Below are positions 1 through 6,436 of a stretch of DNA of 7,963 nt, in pieces. Where the stretch lies: NCBI GenBank assembly GCA_031295725.1, contig JAUMNV010000211.1, forward strand, positions 1-7,963. Direction: 5' to 3'. A model generated the notes under the pieces. The model made no database searches. It saw only the letters and a list, made by a program, of their open reading frames with translations, and was not told the origin of the DNA. The position numbers and the translations under genes were made by a program. Numbering within the stretch: the first letter of the stretch is position 1; every line of letters begins with the position of its first letter. The stretch comes from Collinsella sp. GTDB lineage: Bacteria; Actinomycetota; Coriobacteriia; Coriobacteriales; Coriobacteriaceae.

Positions 1-342
1 CGTCTTGCCCGAGTTGGAGAGGTCCATGATGGCGTCGGCGCCAAAGTCCTCAGCGATCTTGACCTTCTTCCATTCCTCGGCGGCATCGGCCTTGTCGCCC
101 GAGATGCCCAAGTTCACGTTGACCTTGGTGGACAGGCCCTCGCCGACACCAAAGGCGCGCATGCCCTTTTTGATGTGCACGATGTTGGCGGGAATGGCGA
201 TGCGGCCGTCGGCCACGCGCTCGCGGATGTACTCGGGGTCGCGATGCTCGCGCTCGGCGACTTCCTTCATCTGCGGCGTGATCTGTCCGGCGCGGGCGAA
301 GTCGATTTGCGTGACAAGCTTGGACTCGGTCTGTGTGCTCAT
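1..342 (-). CDS. thiC: Phosphomethylpyrimidine synthase ThiC, N-terminal part (runs off the window)
   Basis: ThiC is a cytoplasmic radical-SAM enzyme that rearranges aminoimidazole ribotide into hydroxymethylpyrimidine phosphate, the pyrimidine half of thiamine. The first 114 codons are visible and the frame stays open to the left edge. The N-terminus reads MSTQTESKLVTQIDFARAG, followed by conserved ThiC stretches ITPQMKEVAERE, GRIAIPANIVH, GVGEGLSTKVNVNLG and GADAIMDLS. The C-terminal iron-sulfur cluster motif lies outside the window. The start at 342 is chosen because an AAGGGAG ribosome binding site (351-357) lies 8 nt upstream and the TPP riboswitch ends just before it. The ThiC-associated N-terminal extension of proteobacterial forms is missing, as in many Gram-positive ThiC proteins. 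The upstream riboswitch supports the identification independently. Confidence 0.95.
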   Translation of the reverse strand, partial: MSTQTESKLVTQIDFARAGQITPQMKEVAEREHRDPEYIRERVADGRIAIPANIVHIKKGMRAFGVGEGLSTKVNVNLGISGDKADAAEEWKKVKIAEDFGADAIMDLSNSGKT

Positions 343-346
343 TGGC

Positions 347-441
347 ACGGCTCCCTTCGTTGGCATTACCCATATCAGGTTTGCGGGTCAGGGCGGGCGC
401 GCCCAATCTCAGCCTGCCGTCTGGTCCTGCAAGCTCCCCGT
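347..441 (-). ncRNA. TPP riboswitch (THI element) controlling thiC
   Basis: On the minus strand this shows the conserved THI-element blocks in the right order: a GGGGAGC entry segment (433-439), GGCTGAGA (407-414), GACCC (383-387), and CTGATATGGGTAATGCCA (361-378) followed by ACGAAGGGAG. GGCTGAGA binds the pyrimidine ring of TPP, and the TGATATGGGTAATGCC arm makes the pyrophosphate pocket in known examples. A short closing P1 stem can be drawn between ACGG (438-441) and CCGT (347-350). The thiC ribosome binding site, AAGGGAG (351-357), sits inside the 3' strand of the aptamer, and the aptamer ends only 4 nt before the start codon. This suggests direct translational control: TPP binding would bury the site. 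No separate terminator or expression platform is visible. Confidence 0.95.
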
Positions 442-457
442 TTATGTAGTGGGCTCA

Positions 458-463
458 AGTATA
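458..463 (-). promoter_or_regulatory. Putative -10 box of the thiC promoter
   Basis: The minus strand reads TATACT here, one mismatch from the TATAAT consensus. It would place transcription start near 450, about 10 nt before the riboswitch aptamer, which is where a promoter is expected. No good -35 box is seen at 17 bp (AGGCCA). TTAGGC at 483-488 would need a 19-bp spacer. The call rests on the -10 match and its position. Confidence 0.5.
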
Positions 464-513
464 GCCTGAATGGGTACGATTGGCCTAACGAACGTGCCTG
501 TGGGGAGGCGTAC

Positions 514-1035
514 ATGGAAGACAAGCATCTATATCGAGAGACGCAATGGGACATATCGGCCGAGGAGGGCCGTGCGCACCATGGGTTGGTCGCGATTGGC
601 TTTGCGGTGCTTGCCGTGCTGGTGATTGCCTTTTGTATTTGGACGTTTGGCGGTCGCGGCGGCGCTGCCTGGGAGTTTGAGGCCGATGATAGCCTACCGA
701 TTATGGCGGTGAGGAGTACTGGCGGTAATGCCAATACGCTCGCCATTCCGGGCGATTATTGGTACCCGCGCGATGAGTTTGTGCAGTTGCAGCTGAGTGG
801 TGGGTCCATTCCAGGCGAAGAAATCGAACGCGTGACGTTTGACGCGGCGCTCAAAACGCTGACGGTGAAGCTCAAAGATCAAGGAGATGTGCCCACGACC
901 ATGGATATCGCCCTGGCGGAATGGCGTCTGGAGCCTCCGTCGGGCGTCAAGGTGTCCGAGGTTGAGCATGTCAAGATTACCTATCAGGACGGCACGACAA
1001 ATGAAATTGCCAAAGCCGACGGCTTGGCGGAATAG
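514..1035 (+). CDS. Hypothetical single-pass membrane protein, 173 aa
   Basis: I do not recognise a family. The start at 514 has a strong ribosome binding site, GGGGAGG (502-508), 5 nt upstream; the frame is open further upstream, but that part overlaps thiC antisense and its riboswitch. The protein has a charged N-terminus (MEDKHLYRETQWDISAEEGRAH, in pieces), then one hydrophobic helix at about residues 24-45 (LVAIGFAVLAVLVIAFCIWTF). A glycine-rich joint GGRGGAA follows, then a soluble domain of about 125 residues rich in alternating hydrophobic and polar stretches, which looks beta-rich. There is no signal-peptidase site or lipobox. The likely topology is N-terminus inside, C-terminal domain outside. 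No catalytic motif or cysteine cluster is seen. It diverges from thiC but nothing ties it to thiamine; it converges on yaaA with a gap of 40 bp. Confidence 0.8.
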   Translation: MEDKHLYRETQWDISAEEGRAHHGLVAIGFAVLAVLVIAFCIWTFGGRGGAAWEFEADDSLPIMAVRSTGGNANTLAIPGDYWYPRDEFVQLQLSGGSIPGEEIERVTFDAALKTLTVKLKDQGDVPTTMDIALAEWRLEPPSGVKVSEVEHVKITYQDGTTNEIAKADGLAE

Positions 1036-1075
1036 ACGTCGTGCCTAGGCAGTACATTCAAGAGTAGCGGTGGTC

Positions 1076-1885
1076 CTACAAGGCCCGTTCGTTCAGGAAG
1101 ACCAAAGTGTTTTTATTTGAAAGCTCGGGAAGGTGACGATAGCCAACGTCGAATGCGGTGAGCCCGCTTACATCCTCGACCTTGTTTTCCGCCATCCAGC
1201 GCACCATGGAGCCGCGCGCCTTTTTGCTGGCGGTCGAGCGCTGGATGGGCTTGCCGTTGCGGATGCCTTCACCAAAGAGGCACGTGACGACTGTGGCGTC
1301 GCCCGCGAGGTGGGGCAGAACGGCTTTGGCGTACTCCGCGCTGGCGAGATTGACGATCGTAGCGTTGGAGCTCGCCGGAGCGATGGTCCGTGCGAGCTTG
1401 TCGCCCCAAAACGCGTAGAGGTCTCGGGCATCGTCGACGGCAAGCTTTGCGCCCATCTCCAGCCGATACGGTTCAACGGCATGAAAGGGGCGTACGCATC
1501 CGTAAAGGCCCGAGAGGATCCAGAGATGGTTTTGCAGCCAGTCGAGCTGTGCGGCATCCATGACCTCGGGCGCCATACTTTGGTATTGGATGCCGTGGTA
1601 GGACATGACGGCGGGGGAGAGGTGTCGGGCGAGTGCGGGATTGTCGAGATCGCCGTTTTTCAGGATGGGCCCGAACTCATGCAGGGTGTTGAGGCAAGGC
1701 CCCAGCAGTTTGTCACTTACGTTCCATAGCGTCTGCAGACCGCCGCTGCCTTCATTTCGTTCGATATCTAGCAGTGCGCGGTGGAGGCGAGCCGTTTCGT
1801 GCGCAAAAGGCGGTATGTCCAGGACTTCAAAAGCATCTTGGGCCGCGCGCATCTGCTTGGCGGGCGAAATGATGACCTGCAGCAT
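1076..1885 (-). CDS. yaaA: Peroxide stress protein YaaA (DUF328/UPF0246 family)
   Basis: YaaA proteins are cytoplasmic; in E. coli YaaA lowers free intracellular iron during hydrogen peroxide stress, limiting Fenton damage, and the fold binds DNA. The 269-aa length is near the 258 aa of E. coli. Family signatures are in order: VIISPAK at residues 4-10, SYHGIQYQSM at 95-104, LSGLYGCVRPFHAVEPYRLEMG at about 124-145 (in pieces), LYAFWGDKLA at 156-165, VNLASAEYAK at 178-187, and STASKKARGSMVRW at 217-230. The start at 1885 is set by AGGAGAG (1889-1895) 3 nt upstream and by the canonical MLQVIISPAK N-terminus; the frame remains open upstream to 2086, but that part is antisense-like and overlaps the neighbouring aminopeptidase. 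It lies downstream of that aminopeptidase on the same strand, separated by a strong hairpin, so it may be expressed only by readthrough or from an unseen promoter. Confidence 0.95.
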   Translation of the reverse strand: MLQVIISPAKQMRAAQDAFEVLDIPPFAHETARLHRALLDIERNEGSGGLQTLWNVSDKLLGPCLNTLHEFGPILKNGDLDNPALARHLSPAVMSYHGIQYQSMAPEVMDAAQLDWLQNHLWILSGLYGCVRPFHAVEPYRLEMGAKLAVDDARDLYAFWGDKLARTIAPASSNATIVNLASAEYAKAVLPHLAGDATVVTCLFGEGIRNGKPIQRSTASKKARGSMVRWMAENKVEDVSGLTAFDVGYRHLPELSNKNTLVFLNERAL

Positions 1886-1899
1886 GGACTCTCCTCTGC

Positions 1900-1975
1900 C
1901 AAAAAGGAAGTTGCGGTGGAATACGGTCTGTTTTGGCCGTTTATGGGCCAGTTTAGTCCGTATTTCACCGCAACT
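1900..1975 (-). terminator. Long hairpin with U-tract between the aminopeptidase and yaaA
   Basis: Two arms, 1909-1926 and 1958-1975, form an 18-bp inverted repeat with one mismatch (on the plus strand GTTGCGGTG...CACCGCAAC with AATACGG/CCGTATT inside). The apex holds a second 5-bp stem, TGGCC (1934-1938) with GGCCA (1946-1950), and a 7-nt loop. Read on the minus strand, the hairpin is followed by TTCCTTTTTGG (1899-1909), a U-rich run. That is the layout of an intrinsic terminator for the aminopeptidase gene, which ends 14 nt before the hairpin. It is unusually close to yaaA: the U-tract ends only 5 nt before its ribosome binding site. It could therefore also act as a conditional 5' element for yaaA, or be a dispersed palindromic repeat. 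Confidence 0.7.
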
Positions 1976-1988
1976 GATGAAGGGTTGG

Positions 1989-3386
1989 TTAGGCTCGCTC
2001 GATGAAGGCCTTGTAGCCGCGGTAGGCCTCGTAGATGTCGGCCTTGTTGGCGACCTCCCACAGGGCGTGCATGGACAGGACGGCAACGCCGGAGTCGATG
2101 ACGTTCATGCCGTACTTGGCCATGATGTAGGCGATGGTGCCGCCGCCGCCCGCGTTGACGCGGCCGAGCTCGCAGGTCTGGAAGTCCACGCCTGCCTCGT
2201 CCATGATGTCGCGGACGAGGGCCACGTATTCGGCGTCGGCGTCGTTCGAGCCACCCTTGCCGCGGCTGCCCGTGTACTTGTTAAAGCACAGGCCGCGACC
2301 CATAAAGGCGGCGTTCTTGGTCTCGAACTTGCCGGCATAGCCCGGGTCGAAGCCGGCGGACACGTCGGAGGAGAGCATGCGGCTGCGGGCGAGTGCGCGG
2401 CGCAGGGCCAGCGGGCTATCCTCGCCGGCGAGCGTCATGATCTCGGCGACGGTGTTCTCGAAGAAGCGGCTCGTCATACCGGTGGCACCCACGGAGCCGA
2501 TCTCCTCCTTGTCGACGATGAGCGTGATGCTCGTGCGCTCGACATTGGCCACATTAATCTGGGCGAGCATGGAGGGGTAAGCGCAGACGCGGTCGTCGTG
2601 ACCATAGCCCAGAATCATGGAACGGTCGAGGCCCATGTCGCGGGCGGGGCCGGCGGGCACGACCTCGATCTCGGCGGAGAGGAAGTCCTCCTCCTCGACG
2701 CCGTACTGCTCCTTGAGGATGTCCAGGAACATCTGCTTGACGGGCTCCTTGGGAGCGTCCTTGTCGTCCTCGTCAAACTTGACGGGACGGCCGCCTACGA
2801 TCACGTCGAGGATCTCGGCGTCGACGGCGTCCTTGGCGGGCTTGGCCATCTGCTCGCTCGAGAGATGGATCAGCAGGTCGGAGATGGTAAAGACCGGGTC
2901 GTCGGCCTTGTCGCCGATGTTGATGTCGACGGTGGTGCCGTCCTTTTTGCAGATGACGCCCACGAGTGCGAGCGGGGAGGCCACCCAGTGGTAGCTCTTG
3001 ACGCCGCCGTAGTAGTGCGTGTCGAGATAAGCCATGTCGCCGGCCTCGAAGGCGGGGTTCTGCTTAAGGTCCAGGCGCGGCGAGTCCACGTGGGCGCCCA
3101 GGATGTTAAAGCCCTGCTCGAGCGGGGCGGTGCCCAGGTTGACGAGCATGAGGTCCTTGCCGTGATTGGCGGCGTACACCTTGTCGCCTGCCTTGAGCTC
3201 GCGGCCTTCGGCGATCACGGTCTCCAGGTCGACGTATCCCGCCTCCTCGGCCATCTTGATGCCGGTCTTGACGCACAGGCGCTCGGTCTTGTTCTCGCTC
3301 AAAAACTGCTTATAGCCGCGGCAAAGCTCCTCGAGCTCCTCGACTTGCTGTGGCGTGTACTTTTTCCATGCGCAGGGACGCTCCAT
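1989..3386 (-). CDS. apeA: M18-family zinc aminopeptidase (aspartyl aminopeptidase-like)
   Basis: M18 enzymes are cytoplasmic dinuclear-zinc exopeptidases, usually large oligomers, that remove N-terminal residues (often acidic) from peptides. The 465-aa protein carries the expected ligand set in order: H99 in GAHVDSPRLDLKQNP, D264/D265 in GYGHDDRVCAYPSM, E294-E295 in DKEEIGSVGATGM (catalytic base and ligand), D341 in SSDVSAGFDP and H440 in LSMHALWEVANKAD. The assignment of the bridging ligand between D264 and D265 is by analogy. The HYYGGVKSYHW segment (124-134) and the SRGKGGSNDADAEYVA segment (374-389) also fit the bacterial M18 subgroup. The start at 3386 is preferred because AAGGAG (3395-3400) lies 8 nt upstream; an in-frame ATG at 3437 has no such site and overlaps the promoter. 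The gene diverges from polA and precedes yaaA. The substrate preference cannot be read from the sequence, so the symbol is tentative. Confidence 0.93.
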   Translation of the reverse strand: MERPCAWKKYTPQQVEELEELCRGYKQFLSENKTERLCVKTGIKMAEEAGYVDLETVIAEGRELKAGDKVYAANHGKDLMLVNLGTAPLEQGFNILGAHVDSPRLDLKQNPAFEAGDMAYLDTHYYGGVKSYHWVASPLALVGVICKKDGTTVDINIGDKADDPVFTISDLLIHLSSEQMAKPAKDAVDAEILDVIVGGRPVKFDEDDKDAPKEPVKQMFLDILKEQYGVEEEDFLSAEIEVVPAGPARDMGLDRSMILGYGHDDRVCAYPSMLAQINVANVERTSITLIVDKEEIGSVGATGMTSRFFENTVAEIMTLAGEDSPLALRRALARSRMLSSDVSAGFDPGYAGKFETKNAAFMGRGLCFNKYTGSRGKGGSNDADAEYVALVRDIMDEAGVDFQTCELGRVNAGGGGTIAYIMAKYGMNVIDSGVAVLSMHALWEVANKADIYEAYRGYKAFIERA

Positions 3387-3425
3387 GACGCAGGCTCCTT
3401 TCGGATCGATCGTGCTGGTTGATGT

Positions 3426-3460
3426 ACCGTGAGCCATCGTATCACGCGCGGGCTCACGGT
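3426..3460. promoter_or_regulatory. 10-bp inverted repeat over the aminopeptidase extended -10 box
   Basis: ACCGTGAGCC (3426-3435) and GGCTCACGGT (3451-3460) are a perfect inverted repeat with a 15-bp spacer, so the half-sites are centred 25 bp apart. On the minus strand an extended -10 box, TGATACGAT (3436-3444), lies inside the spacer and would drive the aminopeptidase, about 50 nt upstream of its start codon. A dimeric regulator bound here would block that promoter. A weak stem-loop in DNA or RNA is the alternative. No good -35 box is visible (TGCCAC at 17 bp), consistent with an extended -10 promoter. Confidence 0.45.
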
Positions 3461-3500
3461 GGCAGGGGGCTGATGTGCGGTAGCCGCGGGGCGGGGAGCG

Positions 3501-3508
3501 TGTAAACT
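3501..3508 (+). promoter_or_regulatory. Putative polA -10 box
   Basis: TGTAAACT matches a -10 element (TAAACT) about 43 nt upstream of the polA start codon, in a short AT-richer island after a very GC-rich stretch. The -35 region at 17 bp (GTAGCC) is poor. This is the best plus-strand candidate in the divergent gap, but weak. Confidence 0.3.
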
Positions 3509-3550
3509 GGAGTGAGCAAACCGTGCCCAGCCCAAAGCGAGGTATTCAAT

Positions 3551-6301
3551 ATGTCTGACAAGCGCCGCACTTTTGCCGTTATCGACGGCAACTCGCTCAT
3601 GCATCGCGCCTTCCACGCCGTGCCGCCGACCATGAACGCGCCGGACGGTCGTCCCACCAACGCGATTTTTGGCTTTCTGAACATGTTTCTTAAGATGATC
3701 GACGCCTTTAACCCCGACGGTGTTGTTGTGGCGTTTGATAAGGGCAAGCCGCGCGTGCGTATGGAGATGCTGCCGCAGTATAAGGCGCAGCGCCCGCCCA
3801 TGGACCCCGATCTGCACGCGCAGTTTCCGATGATCAAGGAGCTGCTCGGTGCGCTCAACGTGCCGATTCTGCAGTCCGAGGGCTGGGAAGGCGACGATAT
3901 CCTGGGAACCATGGCGCGCCTGGGCGAGCAGGCCGGCTGTGACATGCTGCTGGTGACCGGTGATCGCGACATGTATCAGCTTGTTACCGAGCACGTCAAC
4001 GTGGTCTCGACCCGCAAGGGCCTGTCCGACGTGGCGATTATGACGCCCGAGAGCGTGGATGACCTGTATCACGGCATTACGCCGGCGCTCGTGCCCGACT
4101 TTTATGGTCTGAAGGGCGACACGTCCGACAACATCCCCGGCGTGCCGGGCATCGGTCCCAAAAAGGCGAGTGCGCTTATTGCGCAGTACGGTAGCCTGGA
4201 CGAGGTCATCGCACATGCCGACGAGGTCAAGGGCAAGATGGGCGAGAACCTGCGTGCACACATCGACGATGCGCTGCTGAGCCGCAAGGTCGCAACCATT
4301 CGCACCGATGCGCCCGTCGAGCTCGATTTTGAGGCGACGTCCTTCCCGGCGTTTTCTGCCGACGAAGTGTCCGCGGCGCTGGGCACGCTTGGTATCACCG
4401 CCATGCAGAACCGTTTCTTGGCGCTGATCGGCGGCGAGGGCGGGGCTGCTGCTGCCTCCAGTGTGTTTGAGATACCTGCGATGGTTCGCGCAGCTGCCGG
4501 CGATGCCGACGCGCTTGGTGCCGTTGCGGCTGAGGTCTCCCGCGCGATTGGTGCCGGCGAGTGGGTCGCCGCCGTGGTGGACGACGACAAGGAAGAGGGC
4601 GCGCTCTTTGGACTGACGCGCACGCTGTGGTTGGCGACGTCCAAGGGCCTGTTCGCGCTCGAGGAGGGCGATGGCGGTACCACTGCCGTAGTCGATGGCT
4701 TCAACTTCGTCCACGGCGTGATCTCCGGCGTGCTCGCGCGCCTGTTTATGGAGGGCCGCGTGGCGAGCCCGGACATGAAGGCGCTGCTGCACGAGCTTTC
4801 GCCTATCGATTCCTCTGAGCCCGAGCTCATGGATCCGCTGTCTGCCGATTCCACGCGCATCTTCGATACCGTGGTTGCCGCTTACCTGCTGGATTCCGAC
4901 CGCTCCGAGTTCGATGAGGCGTATCTGGCCGATACCTATCTGCAGATGGCGCTGCCTGCGGCGCGCGGTGCAGAGGGTGCCGGCGAGGACGCTCCGGCAC
5001 CTGCCGCTCGCACGGCGGCCTTGACGCTGGCGCTCGTGGCGCCGTTGCGCGAGTGCATGGCCCGCGAGAACGCCGTCAACGTGTTCGATGGCATCGAGAT
5101 GCCGCTCGTTCCGGTACTTGCCAAGATGGAGCGCGCGGGTATGCTCGTGGATCCCGACCGCCTGCATAGCCTGTCCGAGGGCCTGGCGACCCAGATTACC
5201 GAGGTCGAGCGAAGCATTCGCGACCTTGCCGGTGACGAGACCTTTAACATCGGCAGCCCCATGCAGCTCTCGCACGTGCTGTTTGACGTTATGGGGCTTC
5301 CGACCAAGGGCCTCAAGAAGACTAAGCGCGGTTATTATTCGACCAACGCCAAGGTGCTGAGCGACCTTGCGCGTGACCACGAAATCGTGCGTCTGATCTT
5401 GGACTGGCGTGAGAAGTCTAAGATCAAGTCCACCTATCTGGACACGCTGGGCCCGCTGCGCCGTGGTGACGGTCGTGTGCACACTACGTACAACCAGACC
5501 ATCACGGCAACGGGGCGTTTGTCCTCGAGCGACCCGAACCTGCAGAACATCCCGACGCGCTCGGAGCTGGGTCGTACCGTCAAGACGGCGTTTTCGGCAG
5601 GCGAGGGAAGCGTCTTTTTGGCGGTGGACTACTCGCAGATCGAGCTGCGTCTGCTGGCGCATCTCTCGGGTGACGAGCACTTGGTGCGCGCCTTTAACGA
5701 GGGCGAGGACTTCCATGCCGAGACGGCCGCGCGCGTATTTGGCGTGCCGGTGTCCGAGGTGACACCCGACCTGCGCAGCCGCGCCAAGGCCGTGAACTTT
5801 GGCATTGTGTACGGTCAGCAGGCCTACGGCCTGTCGCAGTCGCTGCATATCTCGATGGCCGAGGCGCGCGACATGATCGACCGCTACTACGAGGCCTACC
5901 CGGGCGTGCGTACGTTCCTCGACAACGTGGTGGCGCGCGCCAAGCAGATGGGCTACGCCGAGACCATGTATGGCCGCAGACGCCATATTCCGGAGCTCAA
6001 GGCCAAAAACCCGCAACTCCGCGGCTTTGGCGAGCGCACGGCCATGAACCACCCCATGCAGGGCACCGCGGCCGACATCATCAAGATCGCCATGGCCCGT
6101 GTGAGCCGCCGCCTGGAAGAAGAGGGCTTTGCCGCCCACATGATTCTGCAGGTACACGACGAACTGGACTTTGAGTGCCCCGTCGACGAAGTCGAGCGCC
6201 TAACCACCATGGTCCGCGACGTCATGGAACACGTAGTAGACCTCCGCGTCCCCCTAATCGCCGAAGCTTCGACTGGAGTGACCTGGGCAGACGCCAAGTA
6301 A
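3551..6301 (+). CDS. polA: DNA polymerase I, proofreading domain degenerate
   Basis: Pol I fills gaps in repair and processes Okazaki fragments, removing RNA primers with its 5' nuclease. The 916-aa protein is close to the E. coli length (928). Residues 1-290 are the 5' nuclease: D12 in VIDGNSLMHRAFHA, D63 in AFDKGKPR, E113/D115/D116 in WEGDDILG, D138/D140 in VTGDRD, D190/D193 in KGDTSDN, then the helix-hairpin-helix IPGVPGIGPKKA. Residues 300-500 correspond to the 3'-5' exonuclease but lack its acidic catalytic set and contain Ala-rich linkers. Residues 510-916 are the polymerase: motif A with D693 and E698 (AVDYSQIELR), motif B with R742, K746, F750 and Y754 (AKAVNFGIVYG), motif C with H869-D870-E871 (QVHDELDFE). 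The phenylalanine in motif B is the residue associated with discrimination against dideoxynucleotides. The start at 3551 follows GCGAGG (3537-3542) by 8 nt; an in-frame ATG at 3512 lacks a site. Confidence 0.97.
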   Translation: MSDKRRTFAVIDGNSLMHRAFHAVPPTMNAPDGRPTNAIFGFLNMFLKMIDAFNPDGVVVAFDKGKPRVRMEMLPQYKAQRPPMDPDLHAQFPMIKELLGALNVPILQSEGWEGDDILGTMARLGEQAGCDMLLVTGDRDMYQLVTEHVNVVSTRKGLSDVAIMTPESVDDLYHGITPALVPDFYGLKGDTSDNIPGVPGIGPKKASALIAQYGSLDEVIAHADEVKGKMGENLRAHIDDALLSRKVATIRTDAPVELDFEATSFPAFSADEVSAALGTLGITAMQNRFLALIGGEGGAAAASSVFEIPAMVRAAAGDADALGAVAAEVSRAIGAGEWVAAVVDDDKEEGALFGLTRTLWLATSKGLFALEEGDGGTTAVVDGFNFVHGVISGVLARLFMEGRVASPDMKALLHELSPIDSSEPELMDPLSADSTRIFDTVVAAYLLDSDRSEFDEAYLADTYLQMALPAARGAEGAGEDAPAPAARTAALTLALVAPLRECMARENAVNVFDGIEMPLVPVLAKMERAGMLVDPDRLHSLSEGLATQITEVERSIRDLAGDETFNIGSPMQLSHVLFDVMGLPTKGLKKTKRGYYSTNAKVLSDLARDHEIVRLILDWREKSKIKSTYLDTLGPLRRGDGRVHTTYNQTITATGRLSSSDPNLQNIPTRSELGRTVKTAFSAGEGSVFLAVDYSQIELRLLAHLSGDEHLVRAFNEGEDFHAETAARVFGVPVSEVTPDLRSRAKAVNFGIVYGQQAYGLSQSLHISMAEARDMIDRYYEAYPGVRTFLDNVVARAKQMGYAETMYGRRRHIPELKAKNPQLRGFGERTAMNHPMQGTAADIIKIAMARVSRRLEEEGFAAHMILQVHDELDFECPVDEVERLTTMVRDVMEHVVDLRVPLIAEASTGVTWADAK

Positions 6302-6335
6302 GGGCACGACCACAATTCCAAAGTAACCAAAACCA

Positions 6336-6369
6336 GAAGGACGCCCCTCATCAACAAGGAGCGTCCTTC
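6336..6369 (+). terminator. Terminator hairpin after polA, possibly bidirectional
   Basis: GAAGGACGC (6336-6344) pairs perfectly with GCGTCCTTC (6361-6369), continued after a C-A mismatch by three more pairs and an 8-nt loop. It begins 34 nt after the polA stop. The 3' flank on the plus strand is GTTCAAT, which is poor in T; the 5' flank is rich in A (CCAAAACCA), giving TGGTTTTGG on the minus strand. The position between convergent genes supports termination, perhaps from both sides, although neither U-tract is strong. Confidence 0.6.
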
Positions 6370-6436
6370 GTTCAATAAAAATCAGCCAAGTATCTAGACG
6401 CCAAGACGCCATCCAGGCGGCAAGCAAGTCACCGCA

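Noticed and set aside
1042..1051. Perfect palindrome TGCCTAGGCA between two convergent genes
   Set aside because: Has no loop and no T-tract, and 10 bp is within chance; it does not support a terminator call.
1605..3422. 605-codon plus-strand open frame over the aminopeptidase and part of yaaA
   Set aside because: Antisense to genes with clear catalytic motifs; the product is Val/Gly/Asp-rich repeat-like sequence typical of reversed GC-rich coding DNA.
3387..3437. Upstream ATG at 3437 as the aminopeptidase start
   Set aside because: No ribosome binding site there, and it would put the extended -10 box at the start codon; ATG at 3386 has AAGGAG at ideal spacing.
3299..6157. 952-codon open frame antisense to polA
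   Set aside because: A shadow of GC-rich codon bias in polA. The translation is His/Arg/Gly-rich low-complexity sequence without recognisable domains, and polA has full conserved motifs on the other strand.
6371..6436. GACGCCA direct repeat pair (6398-6412) after the polA terminator
   Set aside because: Short, GC-rich and unsupported by any other feature; likely chance.
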